Source: Diabrotica undecimpunctata (Eukaryota > Arthropoda > Insecta > Coleoptera > Chrysomelidae). Taken from it: DNA of 64,000 bases. Location of the stretch: positions 132,393,151 to 132,457,150 of the forward strand of contig NC_092806.1 of the NCBI RefSeq assembly GCF_040954645.1. The letters are read 5' to 3'. The translations under genes and the position numbers were made by a program. Numbering within the stretch: the stretch's first letter is position 1; each line of letters opens with the position of its first letter. Below the pieces are notes generated by a model. The model did no database searches. It had not been told where the DNA came from and saw only the letters and a program-made list of their open reading frames with translations. Below are positions 11,830-22,851 of the stretch, piece after piece.

Positions 11830-12539
11830 TATTATGTGTGCTAAAAAAGGTATATTGATATGAACTTTTTGTGAATGTACCCCTCTTAAAATATTTATCG
11901 GTTTATTTTGTTATTTTTCCCATCTAAAATTTTATTACTGTTCTTTTCATAAGTTTCGATATTTCTCACTTAGCCTCTCATAATTTCTTAAATTACTTTA
12001 TGGCACATTATCGCCAAGAACTGACGTTACACCAATGGCAGCGGTAGATCGACAAAGAGGTGTTGGAATGATTAACGTCGGAATGTGAATATATTAAATA
12101 ATCCGATGGGGCAGGTGTGAACCCCTGCGGAGACACACGGGGGGGCATGAGCTCTTCAAGCGGCACAAAATGATACGCCGACACTTTTTCGATCTATTCC
12201 CTCCCTTTCAAAAAAAGTTTCTTTTCTTTCTCTGGCTCGCTTGCGAGCTAAGATGACTTGTTTATGAGATGACTTATTTTATTTCGGTTGTTACAAATTA
12301 ATTTGTAGAGGCTGTAAAGGGTCTATTATTAGTAACTTTCATGATAATTTAATTGAGATACGTCGGGAGTTAATTTATATACAAACCCCAGGATAAAATT
12401 AAGGGTTAATTAATTGTTATTTCTTCTTATAACTGGTTATTTACCACTAAAAATATATATATAAAGAATTAGAAGAACTAAAAATACAATTTAAAGACGA
12501 ATCAGTGATCTCTAATTAATATCGTCGCTGCAAAGAGAT
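11830..12539. other. Stretch without recognisable gene
   Basis: It contains a GC-richer patch near 12,000-12,180 unlike the surrounding AT-rich DNA, but no coding frame or RNA that I can name. Confidence 0.4.
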
Positions 12540-13034
12540 ATGCTATCTACTGCAAAGTCAAGTCAATCAAGGCTGTCAAAAGCTCAGCACTTTATTGGTA
12601 AACTACTTTCAAAGAACAAGAATCCCAATAACTTTTTATCTAGGAAAAAGGAGGATTTAAAAAAAGGGTTTCCTGAATTTAAAGAAAAATACTTTTTCCA
12701 TAACGTGCTTAATGAAACTATAAAGTCTCTATCAAATCAAGATGATAGCAAATTTTAAAGCAGTAAGCTGCTTGAATTATTAGAAAGTAATTTAAAACAA
12801 TCCGCAAAGGAGATCATAGAAGCTAAGGTAAAAAAGTTGTCAACGAACATAGTAACATTGGAAAAAATATAGGTGAAGAACTACGAGATGGCACGTTAAA
12901 AGCCAAGTTGTCAAATTCTGTTAGAAAATGCGTAAAAAAATTAGAATTTAACAAACAAGAAGAAGGGGTAAATAAGATTGTAGACTCTATCTTGCACCGC
13001 TTTAATAGCAAGAATAATAATAATAACAACTAGG
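12540..13034 (+). pseudogene. Unidentified broken reading frame, lysine-rich
   Basis: The first part (12,540-12,758) encodes 72 residues rich in K, S and N (for example LSRKKEDLKKGF), then stops. Beyond the stop, and after one frame change near 12,860, the plus strand continues as a similar charged, helical-looking stretch (KQSAKEIIEAKVKKL, then KAKLSNSVRKCVKKLEF). It ends in a run of asparagines encoded by an AAT repeat. I recognise no family. It could be a relic of a retroelement first ORF or of some other invader. It abuts an RTE-like RT that begins abruptly at about 13,035. Confidence 0.3.
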
Positions 13035-13336
13035 CAGATTCTAGAACAGTCACTAGAATATAACATAGAAACACACCATCTCTTCATTGACTTCAAAGCA
13101 GCCTATGACAATGTGAAAAGAACTGCATTATATAATGCAATGATAGATTTTGGGATGCCACCTAAGTTAGTTAAGTTGACAGTTAGTTAACTAACAATGC
13201 AAAACGTAAGCTCATGGAATTGAAGGAGAAAACTCTACGTTCATTGACATTAATAATGGTCTAAGACAGGGGGACGCGTTGGCGTGTCTGCTCTTTAATA
13301 TTGCCTTGGAAACGGCAATCAGACAATTAAATATTA

Positions 13337-13590
13337 AAAATTTTGAATAAAATCCTTTATAAAAAGGTATATAAAAAACCCAGTTGGGCTATGTTAAATT
13401 GGCAAAACGTTTTCGGAATAAGTATTCCATCATCAGTACCCTAAAAGTATTTAACCACTTAATTAAAAAAGAATTGAAATAATTTAAGTTTTGACTAAGG
13501 TTAGTGTAAAATGTGGTTAATACTTACAAGTTAATACATGGATGTAGCCACTAAATATGGGGTTACAAACCCTTTAAAAATTGCTAATTT

Positions 13591-13641
<51 letters not shown>

Positions 13642-13732
13642 TACCTTTTTATAAAGGATTTTATTCAAAATTTTTAATATATGGTATACAGCCAAACACA
13701 GGAACTTAGTTTCCTTGTGGAATTAAATATTA
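13337..13732 (-). mobile_element. Penelope-like fragment with inverted-repeat ends and hammerhead-like core
   Basis: The insertion is bounded by AATTAAATATTA at 13,325-13,336 and again at 13,721-13,732, a 12-bp duplication inside the RT frame. Inside it, 13,331-13,378 and 13,633-13,680 are a perfect inverted repeat of about 48 bp (it includes ttttgaataaaatccttta). Between these lie a hammerhead-like core on the minus strand (13,411-13,436) and a run of 45 T at 13,594-13,638. No protein is encoded. The hammerhead core plus the T run points to a non-coding piece of a Penelope-like element, but a MITE of another class is possible. Confidence 0.55.
13411..13436 (-). ncRNA. Hammerhead ribozyme-like core
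   Basis: On the minus strand CTGATGA is followed by a T, then the stem GGAAT/ATTCC around ACTT, then GAAA. This is the conserved core arrangement of a hammerhead ribozyme (CUGANGA, stem II, GAAA). Stems I and III could not be assigned with confidence. Hammerheads are established components of Penelope-like elements. Confidence 0.5.
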
Positions 13733-14250
13733 GAATGAATGGAACTATTTTTAATAGATCGACGCAAATTCTCGCATTCGCTGACGATATAGTTATAGTA
13801 GGCAGAAGTATGAGAGACATGGTGCAGTGTTTTACAAGGCTTGCTGACGTAGCAAGTGAATTAGGACTTGTGGTAAACGAGGAAAAAACCAAATATATGT
13901 TGGTTTCTAAAAACCCTCGAAATATCCAACAGAGAATTCAAATTAACAACTATACCTTTGAGCAAGTCAAAGAATTTACATATCTTGGATCGCTAGTAAA
14001 CGCAACAAACACGACAAGCGACGAAATGAAAAGACGCATAGCAATAGCAAGCAGAACTGTTCACAGCCTCCAGAAACATTTAAAACATAAAAATAAAAAC
14101 GTGCAGTAAAGCTTAATATATACAGGACCTTAATAAGACCGGTTTTGATGTATGGGGCTGAAACGTGAATCTTATCTCAAAATGATAAAAGACTTCTTGG
14201 TGTTTTTGAGAGAAAAATTTTTAGAAAGATTTTTGGGCCCGTAAATAAAA

Positions 14251-15387
14251 ATGGACGAGACCACCTTTACGCGACAAGGTATGTTTAACTCCCATAATGC
14301 ACACTACTGGTGTGATGAGAATCCACGAGTCAAAAGGGTATCACATTACCAACACTCATTTAAAGTTAATGTTTGGACAGCAACTTTAGGTAACAAATTA
14401 ATAGGTTATCATATTCTACCTGGAAATTTAAATGGTGATATGTATCTTGATTTTTTAAACAATTCCTTATTCGAGATATTAGAAGATTTAACGCTAAACG
14501 AGCGAAGATCTTTATTTTTTATGCACGATGGAGCTCCACCACACTTTGATAGAAGGTATCGTAATTGGTTGAGTAATCATTTTCCGAATCGATGGATTGG
14601 TAGAGGTGCAGAAGCTCCGATTCATTGGCCTCCTCGGTCATGCGATTTTAACCCTTTGAACTAGTCAGTTTGGTCGTATATTAAGGAAAAAGTCTATGCT
14701 ACAGAGGTAAATTCACTCCAAGAATTGGAAGAAAGAATTCAACGTCAATTTAATGACATGATGGCTGATCCCCTACCGTTTAGAAGGTTAATGGAATCTT
14801 TAGAAAAAAGAATAGACTTGTGTATTCGCGAAAACGGAGGGCATTTTGAACACTTACTGTAATTGAATTTTATTTTATGTTCTTAGTCATTAATTAAATT
14901 TTCTTCTTGTGAGTTTTGTTTAATTACTAACTATTTTATACCAGCATCAATTATTACTTCATAATTTTCAAATCAAAATATTCCGAAAACGGTACAGAGT
15001 ATCGAGTTTTACCAAGAGTACCTTTTTCGTGTAAAATTGAATGTTTAAGTTTACTTGAAATTTTAATTAATAATTATACTCTTAAAAAAGTTATATTGAC
15101 TAATACTTAGTAAGATCCGTGTAACTAGCGCCCTCTATGAGAATTAGATATAAAAACAAATTCATGGGATGTATCAGCTTCCAAAACATATTCGTATAAA
15201 ATTTCATTACAATGTTGCCAGTAGTTTCGGCAAAATCGTAAAAAATGCGTAAAATTTTTTTTTCTTCAATGCCCTATATCTTGAAAACGGATGGCGTTAC
15301 AAACATTCATTACTAAGCAAACCCCAATTATTTTCCAGTTTTTTACCTACCCTAGAGACGGGGTTACCTTTTTTTTGAAACACCCTG
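14251..15387 (+). pseudogene. Mariner-like DDxD transposase, 5'-truncated
   Basis: The frame starts with the first catalytic aspartate (DETTFTRQG, 14,254) and runs through FFMHDGAPPHFD (second aspartate) to HWPPRSCDFNPLN (third aspartate). About 38 residues lie between the last two. A stop at 14,662 then interrupts, and the tail resumes in frame as SVWSYIKEKVY to ENGGHFEHLL near 14,862. The DNA-binding N terminus is missing because the copy begins directly after an RT fragment. About 500 bp of AT-rich untranslated DNA follows. The right end (GAAACACCCTGTATA near 15,377-15,391) resembles the terminal repeat of this type of transposon, with TA as target. Confidence 0.8.
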
Positions 15388-15725
15388 TATACACTATCAA
15401 ACAGACCTTAATTTGATCTATTTTGATGTATATTAAATGGGAAAAATTCTCAAAAATCCCTAAAAAAACTTTTAGAGTGTTTAAAGGTAGTTTGCGGAAA
15501 AATTTGGAAAAAATCATAAATACATATATTTTTTGATAAAATACACAAAATAAAAAAATATACCGGCGTCTATCTCCAAAAAAAGTTAGGGTTTTTTCAA
15601 TTCCATGTTGTCCAAAAAAAGTTATACACACCCATGCGTGTGAAGTTTTTGAAAATTTTAAATTGATTGCAATCCACTGGAAAAAAAATGGTTAAAAAAA
15701 CACAATTGATTGGACTAACATTCAC
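15388..15725. other. Stretch without recognisable gene
   Basis: AT-rich spacer between the mariner-like end and the next RTE-like relic. I see no supported feature. Confidence 0.4.
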
Positions 15726-15729
15726 TGTT

Positions 15730-17998
15730 TTGATCTGTACAACTTATCACAAAAGTACGGGAACAGGCCTACCAAAGACCAGACAAAGTCAAAGACGTCT
15801 CACACCTACTGTATAAAAGAAACATACCAATCAATATTATACAAACCATCGAAAACATCTACTTCCATATTCGAATACAGGCAAAAATAAATGGAAAACT
15901 AACACAGTGTATAAAGCGGAGTCAGGCAGAGTGACTCGTTAAGCCCACTTTTTTTTACTCAAACTCAAATGGTTTTGTTCGTTTGAGTCTTCTTTCCAAC
16001 CCAGTATTATCGAGGAGTTGGATGGCCTCGATGTTTACGTGTTTATGGAGCCGTTGTTCGTGACTACCTGCCATCTTATTGATACTTTTATTTACATTTT
16101 CCATCTCAAGGTCCTTAAGGAGGTCGATATTTCTGATGTACCAAAGAGCATCAACGATGTTTCTTACCATTTTAGAATCTCTTGATGATCTCTGGATATT
16201 ACTTTTATTAGCACAGCCCCAAAGTTGGCAACCATACATCCATACTGGTCTCAGTATTTGCTTGTATATCAGTTGTTTATTATGTGTGGACAAAACTGAA
16301 TTTCTTCCCATCAGCCAATAGACTTTCTTGTAACGGATACCTAGTTCCTCCCTTTTCTTTTTGATATGGGCTTTCCAGCGAAGCTTTGCATCAAGTGTGA
16401 TACCCAAGTATTTTGCAGTAGATGCGTACGGTATTTTGGCATCATTTATTCTAATTGGAATGTTTTGGATTTTTTGTTTGTAAAATTAACTAATTAAAAA
16501 TAATTAATTTTTTATTCTTTTTTCCACATATCGATTTTATCTGTTGACAGCCGTAGTTTTTCTGCTGCTTCTTCACTGGTATCACCTACTGCTAGAATGA
16601 CAGGATCATCTGCAAAGGTGGCTATAGCATAATTTTCTAGTTCAGGTATGTCGCATTTGTATAACAGGTAGAGGACCGGACCTAATACACTTCCTTGGGG
16701 GACTCCTGCTTTAATTTCTTTTAGATTTGTGTAAACGTCTTCTTGTTTGATTCTGAAGTATCTATCAGATATGTATGACTGTAGAATTTTTGAATATTGT
16801 CTAGGCATAAAGGATTTCAGTTTATACAGTAAACCTTCATGCCATACTTTATCGAATGCCCTAGCTACTTCTAAAAATATTGTAGAGCAGACTGTCTTTT
16901 CGTCTAACAATTTCTTAATTATGTTAGTAATTCTATGTACTTGATCAATAGTAGAGTGTTTATTTCTGAAGCCAAATTGGTGGTTTGGAATTAGTTTTTT
17001 CTCTTCTATTATCGGTTTCATTATTTATAGCAAGAGTTTCTCGAACAGCTTTGACATGACTGATAAGACTGATGTTGGCCTGTAAGAAGAGACTTCTGTT
17101 GGTGATTTCCATGGTTTTGGTATCATTATTACCTCAGCTACCTTCCATAAATTTGGGACATATCTTAATTTAAAAGCAGCAATAATTAGGTTGGTCAATT
17201 TTACTATGACTTTGCGAATAATATAATAATGAACGAAATAATACAAGCAGTACGTAAAGGTCATGGCTACAGAATGGGAAACAAAGAAATCCAAATATTA
17301 TGTTATGCAGACGACGCCGAATTAATCGCCGAGATAGAAGACGATATCCACAGATTAACACTTCAATACAACGGCCAAGAAATACAATGTGGTAATATCA
17401 GCATAAAAAACCAAATATATGACAACATCTAATGCCCACTACGATCTAAAATCGAAATTGATGGGAAAATAATAAAACATGAATCAAGGTTTAGATATCT
17501 GGGAATAGATATAACTAGTTACGGAGATGTTGAAGAAGAAGTACGACAACAAAGTTTAAAAGCAAGTAAAGCGGCTGGATATCTTAATGACACGATCTGG
17601 AAGAACAAACACCTAAAAAAGACACAAAAACAAGGATCTATAAAGCAGCAATTAGACCTATAGTAACATATACTAGAAACAACAGAGATCAAAGCACTCC
17701 GACGAATATCAGGGAAACGTTTGTTGGATAGGAAGAGAAGTGAAAACATAAGAAGAGCATGCAATATAGAAGACGTAAATGGATGCGTGACAAAACGGAA
17801 ACAGGAGTAGAACGAACACATTAGTAGAATGGCAGAGGAAAGGATAGTACGAATAGCACGAGAATAGTAACCAAATGGATGAGTAAGTATTGGCAGACCA
17901 AGAAAATGGTGCTGCGATAATTAAAACAATTTAGGAGGCTAATATTGAAGATGAAACAGGCTTTAAACCCTACATACAAGAAGGAAGAAGAAGATATT
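15730..17998 (+). pseudogene. RTE-like retrotransposon, split by a Jockey element
   Basis: The left piece (15,740-15,950) reads VREQAYQRPDKVKDVSHLLY, then IENIYFHIRIQAKING and GVRQSDSLSPLF (motif B). The right piece (17,227 onward) resumes with MNEIIQAVRKGHGYRMGN and ILCYADDAELIAE, which holds an intact YADD (motif C). Then come RFRYLGIDITSYGDVEEEVR and a C-terminal tail to about 17,890. The copy ends near 17,979-17,998 in an (AAG)-rich tail after a TGFKPYIQE block. The Jockey copy at 15,946-17,226 sits exactly between motifs B and C. Stops and deletions near 17,640-17,880 make it a pseudogene. Confidence 0.8.
15946..17226 (-). mobile_element. 5'-truncated Jockey-clade retrotransposon
   Basis: On the minus strand the RT begins within WKVAEVIMIPKPWKSP, passes SSYRPTSVLSVMSKLFEKLL, ARAFDKVWHEGLLYKL (motif A) and KAGVPQGSVLGPVLYLLY (motif B), and reaches IATFADDPVILAVG (motif C, near 16,600). 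After a short break near 16,490-16,510 it continues as LGITLDAKLRWKAHI and ends FEFE at about 15,955. A run of T at 15,948-15,955 is the reversed poly-A tail. Breaks near 17,022 (one stop) and 16,500 disable it. A visible target duplication was not found. Confidence 0.85.
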
Positions 17999-17999
17999 A

Positions 18000-18816
18000 C
18001 TTCAAAGAGATTGTTGCCAACCTTTAATAAAAGATGGTAGCATAAAAAGGCAGTAAATCTTTAAGACAATTATACAATCTACGTTAATGACAATAATTCT
18101 GATGTTTACTTTTGCCATATTTTCTGTAATCTTTTTTATGTAATTTATATTTAACCGTATTATTTATTATTGTTCGTTACTTCTGTCTGTTTAAGTTTAC
18201 CTCACTACTTGTCAAAGATGGTTTAATAAATGGAGACTATTAACGATTTGAATATACTTACATTAAGACCGCCTCTGGGGCTAAACATTAATATTGGTAA
18301 ACACAGTGTTTTCACCAAATTATGGTTAGCAGTTAAATATTTTGTCGGCAGTTTTGTGGTGTATTATTTGAATAATGTGATAAAAAATTTTATCGACATA
18401 ATGAACACTTTCTTAAATTTGTCTTTGCTGTATTAAGCTCTTGAACATTAGTAATTACAAATTGCAGGCTGTTTGCAGTTTTAGACCACATCCTACATGT
18501 GTGGCATCCAAAAACAACTGTCTAACATGTTGGAAGTGTAACAAAAATTAGTTACGTGATGATCAAATGCCTTAAGTAGAAAAATGCACCTGTTGTTTAA
18601 GGTAACAAGTCAATTGTATGTTATATTTTCAAAGTGGGTACTCTAATGGTGGTTTTTAAAAATACGTCTAATATGTTAGGTTTTGACTAAAACAAAAGTT
18701 TGTGGTTAAGAATAAAAGAAATGCCAGTGGCAGACAACAAAAAGGAGAGTTGTGATTAATTTATTATTATACATTAAAAATCGCCAAAAATAATAAATTT
18801 ATTTTTATTTTTTTAT
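18000..18816. other. Stretch without recognisable gene
   Basis: A 68-residue frame (18,230-18,436) has no recognisable domain. Otherwise this is spacer between the RTE-like tail and the hAT element. Confidence 0.4.
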
Positions 18817-18824
18817 CTCTCCAT

Positions 18825-21154
18825 TAGGGATGGGAAAAACCTACCGGTTTTAACCGAAAACCGGTTTTTTTACTTCACAATAACCGGTTTTATCGGTTGT
18901 TTTTTTTGTCCCGGTTATAACCGGTTTTTTATTTTTAAAGTAAAAACCGGTTGTTAGGTTTTTACGGTGATTAGGATTAGGTTAGGTATTATTTTGGATC
19001 CCAATCATAATTATTATTTTCAAGTAATTATTCCAAACAAAACCATAATTCAAATTTTATTTTATTTTATAAATACAGAAGCAAACTGAAAGTGAAAACT
19101 CTCATCATCCAGAAACAATTAAGTTTTATTATAATATTTCGTTGAAAAAGTATTTGTAATCATAATATTTAAATAAGAAGTGATCTGGTACATCATCTAT
19201 TTTTCACACTTGACTCTTGACATTGAAAGTGGGTGAATGGCTGTTTCTGATTACCAAAAATAGTGTTATGACTATAAATATCGAATTACCGACTACGAAT
19301 ACGAATCTCCAAGGATTTCCCTACGTTTTCAAAACGATAAACCCATACAGGAAGTATTAAATGTGTTAAAATGTACCTATTATACAAATATACAAACGTG
19401 TTAAAAGTAATACATGATAATTTTTTTTTTGATGGTAGTAAAAATAAAAGATGAATTGCATTATTCAATTTATTTTTAAGTAAAATATTTATGTTGATAT
19501 TATTTTTTTTTAAATCCCATTTGAAAGAGTCTGGGAAATTTTTTATAAGTTGAAATGGTTGTGGTGGGGAATTATTTGGGTTTGGGAGGAGAGGAAAATT
19601 GGTGGGTATTTTAGAGGATTATGTTTTTAAATGGTAAATTAAATTTGCATCATTAATTAAATACAATAATTGCATATTATATTCTACTCTCATTATATTC
19701 ATTGACAATAGAACCTGAATTATTTTAGCGCTCTCTGTTGAGCAGTAGTATAATAATTTTGGTTTACTGCTCTCTGCATCTGACTACAACCAGATGGAAT
19801 TCTGTCTACCATATGCTTAAAAGATTCACACTAATGTCCCCATATATAGCTGCAATATTGGCAGATCCCTTGATTAAAAAAGCACCAAGGATGATTTCTG
19901 GTTCAGATATAAAACTAATCACTGAAATTGTAAGCATTTCATCGCCTTTCGATGAGACCACAAAGGAGATCTCAGGTTCCCAGTACATTACTGCTAGCCT
20001 TGTTATCCCCCTTGTGTCTATTATCGAAAGATTTTTAAAAAACCTCAAGCCAAACCTTTGAGTACAGCTCAAAAGTTATGCCAAAAGCTTATAACTAGCC
20101 TTCAAGAGAGGGGCACTAAGCTTTTACGAAATCCCCTGCTTTGCCATGCTACAATCACGGACCCGAGGTTCAAAAAACTATATCTGAATTCGTATATAGC
20201 GGAGACAGTCACATACAATTTAGGCTCGGAAGTTAGGACGTACCTTACCAAAATCGGAAAACTTTCTCCTTCCTGCTCCTTCCAGAATGAAGAAGCGAAA
20301 GTGAGTTTAAAATCAAACCCTCTCTGGTCTTCACACGATCTGGAGTTGGTGAACAGTGGTTCCAGTTCAAGTTCTCAGGACACACAGATTCAAAGTTCTT
20401 TTTCAAATGAACTGACTCTATATCTGCAATCTCCAGCGGCCTTTGCTGCCAAGTGATCCGTTTTCATTCTGGGATCAAAACAGAACCTGTATGCCAGGCT
20501 TGGCTTTTATAGCTAAAAAAATACATGTCGTTGGTCGGAAGTTCGGTGGCATCAGAGAGACTGTTGTCATCATTGAATGATATTGTGTCAGATGAGAGAA
20601 GCCACTTAACCGACCAACATATATATGAACGAGTTTTTCTCAATAGGCTTCATGAAAAATACTGGCCAACATAATGCTAAATCCATTTCATATAATATAA
20701 CCTATTTGTAACCTTCTAACCTATACTTTTTTACTTAAAATATTACTTCATATTCTTTTATTGTATATTATTGCAATATGTATATATTAATCTTACGCTA
20801 TATTATATTTAATAATAATCACTAAATATATATATTAATAATAAAATAATAAATAAATATAATAATTATTAGAATAAAATGGTTTTATTAAAAATTGTGT
20901 TTTATTTATATTGATATTGATGTTCTTTCGATAGTACTAATTTTGATCATATTGATATCGAGTCGAATGAAATACCTATCGCAAACTAAAGTGCATTGTA
21001 AATGTATCTTTGTAACTATTGGATTAAAAAAACCGAAAACCGGTTTTTGGAAAAACCAGTTTTTTTTGGCCGATGATAATCGCCAGGTTAAACCGTAAGC
21101 AAAAAAAACCGGTATAACCGAAAACCGGTGTTTTGTCAAAAACCGCCATCCCTA
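18825..21154 (+). mobile_element. hAT transposon with 8-bp target duplication
   Basis: The element starts TAGGGATGGG at 18,825 and ends CCATCCCTA at 21,154. CTCTCCAT flanks it at both ends (18,817-18,824 and 21,155-21,162), the 8-bp duplication expected of hAT insertion. Both subterminal regions are packed with AACCGGTT-type repeats (about 18,843-18,955 and 21,028-21,130). The interior holds only the C-terminal half of a transposase, so this copy is defective. Confidence 0.9.
19738..20690 (+). pseudogene. hAT transposase, C-terminal part
   Basis: The frame shows TTTRWNSVYHMLKRF near 19,788-19,832, the conserved TRWNS block of hAT transposases. After a frame change near 20,060 it continues as QKLCQKLITSLQERG and ATITDPRFKK. 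After a stop near 20,456 the C-terminal dimerisation block can be read near 20,520-20,670 (SSVASERLLSSLNDIVSDE in shifted frame, then YERVFLNRLHEKYWP). The BED finger and the first catalytic aspartates are missing. At least two frameshifts make it non-functional. Confidence 0.8.
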
Positions 21155-21559
21155 CTCTCCATTGTATCCATTTTTTTTTCTTATTGAACCTGTGATTTTT
21201 TTGGCCTTCGCCATTGAAGTTAACGCTTTATTTTTTATTGGGTGCAATAGTCTGGTGAATCTTGCAAGTCTTACCGATGCTAAAAAGAAAATGAAACAAA
21301 GAATACGAATTTATGGAGATAAAGATAATATATAGAACCTTAATGTACTGTGGTCGATAGATTTTCCTCCAAAACGGAGGAATTTATGCATTTCAGAAAG
21401 ATGGTGGGATATAGTAGTCACAAGAAACCATTGCACATTAAAGATCCACATTTGCAAAAGGCAAAACTAATAATTTGTTTGATAACTCATTTTTTAAAAA
21501 TTAATGATAGAGGCGAAAAATTAGTACAGTTATGTATACAAATAAAACTTAAACTAAAC

Positions 21560-22475
21560 CTGATCAGGAGGCCAGGTCAAGGTAGACGAAGAACCACAAG
21601 TCAAGTTAAAGATCGCTTTTTTAGGTTACAAGCATTACGCGATCGTACATTATCAGCACCAGTACTTGTTCAACGATTAAATGATGTCCATAAAAACACA
21701 ATTTCCGTTTATACCGTTCGAAGATGCTTAAATGAATTTGGATTAAGGTCCAGAATACCTGCCACAGGACGTCTATTAACAGCAGATCATCACTGGCAAC
21801 GTTTACACTTCGCTCGCGAACATCTTAATTAGGGTGTTGATGATTGGAACTGTGTGGTTCCAATCATCAACTGGGTGACTGTGCTTTTCATGGATGAATT
21901 AAGATTTAACTAGTTTTTTAACATTCTAGAATATGGAGAAGAGCTGGCAAACGTCGTCAGCTCAGAAGATTCGTCGTCATGTTGTTTTACTATGAGAGTT
22001 CGATTTTTTGGAGGTGGTATAATGGTGTGGGCAGGCATTTCCCTAGAGGCTCATACAGAACTTGTTAAAATTCAAGGAGGCAATTTGAACGCACAACGGT
22101 ATATTCAGCAATGTTTGAAAGATCAGGTAGTGCTATTTGCCCCATTTGTTGCAGAAAACTTTCGTCCGATGCAAGATAATGCTCGTCCGTACATCGCAAG
22201 AATAACACGGGGTTACTTGGATGAAGATAAGATTCGTTTATTACCATAGCGACCAATGAGAGCAGATTGAAATCCAATAGAGCATGCATGGAATATTCTG
22301 GGACGACGTATTTGACGTAACCATGGTGAGTTTAAATCCATGAATGATTTGGAGCAAGCAGTTCGTGACGAATGGAAGCAAATCCCCCAAGCAAACTTTG
22401 CTGCCTTAATCCGAAGTATGCCTGATCGAATGAGAGCCGTAATTGAGGCACGCGGAGGTAATATACTCTACTAAA
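21560..22475 (+). pseudogene. Tc1-like DD34E transposase relic
   Basis: Blocks follow Tc1 order. RRPGQGRRRTTSQVKDR is a second helix-turn-helix region with a GRPR-like hinge, and YTVRRCLNEFGLRSRIP lies near 21,710. LFMDELRFN near 21,885-21,910 holds the first aspartate. FFGGGIMVWAGISLEAHTEL lies near 22,004. MQDNARPYIARI near 22,170 gives the second aspartate and NPIEHAWNILGRRI near 22,272 the glutamate. Thirty-four positions separate the last two, including two stops, so the family is DD34E. A perfect 14-bp inverted duplication at 21,837-21,870 breaks the frame just before the first catalytic block. Confidence 0.85.
21837..21870. repeat. Perfect 14-bp inverted duplication, 6-nt loop
   Basis: TTGATGATTGGAAC is followed by TGTGTG and the exact reverse complement of the first arm. 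It lies inside the Tc1 transposase frame and looks like a local fold-back duplication. Confidence 0.85.
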
Positions 22476-22851
22476 TATCGTTTTCCATAAAAAATGTTTA
22501 TATTAAAAAAAAACAATTTGTGTTTCTTTGCAGATTTTCAAATTTTTTTAATTGTTTATTGTTTTTTTTTGTGTAACTTTTTGAGTTGTAATAAATTTTA
22601 CCTTAAATTTTGTTTATTATTAAATACTCAATTGGGAACATCTTAAATGAAAGCATTTTTTAATATTCACAGTTGGCAGTTGGCAGCACTGTCTACATAT
22701 TTACAATTGATCAAACATTGAAAATGTAACCTTACTTTTCTCTGCCTTTTATTTGAGGGCGTTTTAAGATATTTTCCACTAAGTTTGTGTTGTTTTTTAC
22801 TATTTTGTGTCGATTACGGTAATTAGTTAGTTTGTTTCGTTTAATTCCATC

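Larger units (their letters stand above)
13035..14250 (+). pseudogene. RTE-like reverse transcriptase, interrupted
   Basis: The left part carries HHLFIDFKAAYDNVKR (RT motif A, near 13,076-13,125) and LRQGDALACLLFN (motif B, near 13,258-13,300). The right part carries ILAFADDIVIVGRS (motif C, near 13,770-13,810), the KEFTYLGSLVN thumb and a LIRPVLMYGAE stretch to about 14,165. A Penelope-like fragment with a 12-bp target duplication splits it between motifs B and C at 13,337-13,720. Across that insertion the coding sense resumes (RQLNI, then RMNGTIFNRS). Frame breaks near 13,190 and 14,107 and an internal stop disable it. It is cut off at about 14,250 by a mariner-like relic. Confidence 0.8.

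Noticed and set aside
15347..15631. 94-residue minus-strand frame near a mariner-like end
   Set aside because: It lies in transposon non-coding DNA, includes the terminal repeat in translation and has no domain; a chance frame.
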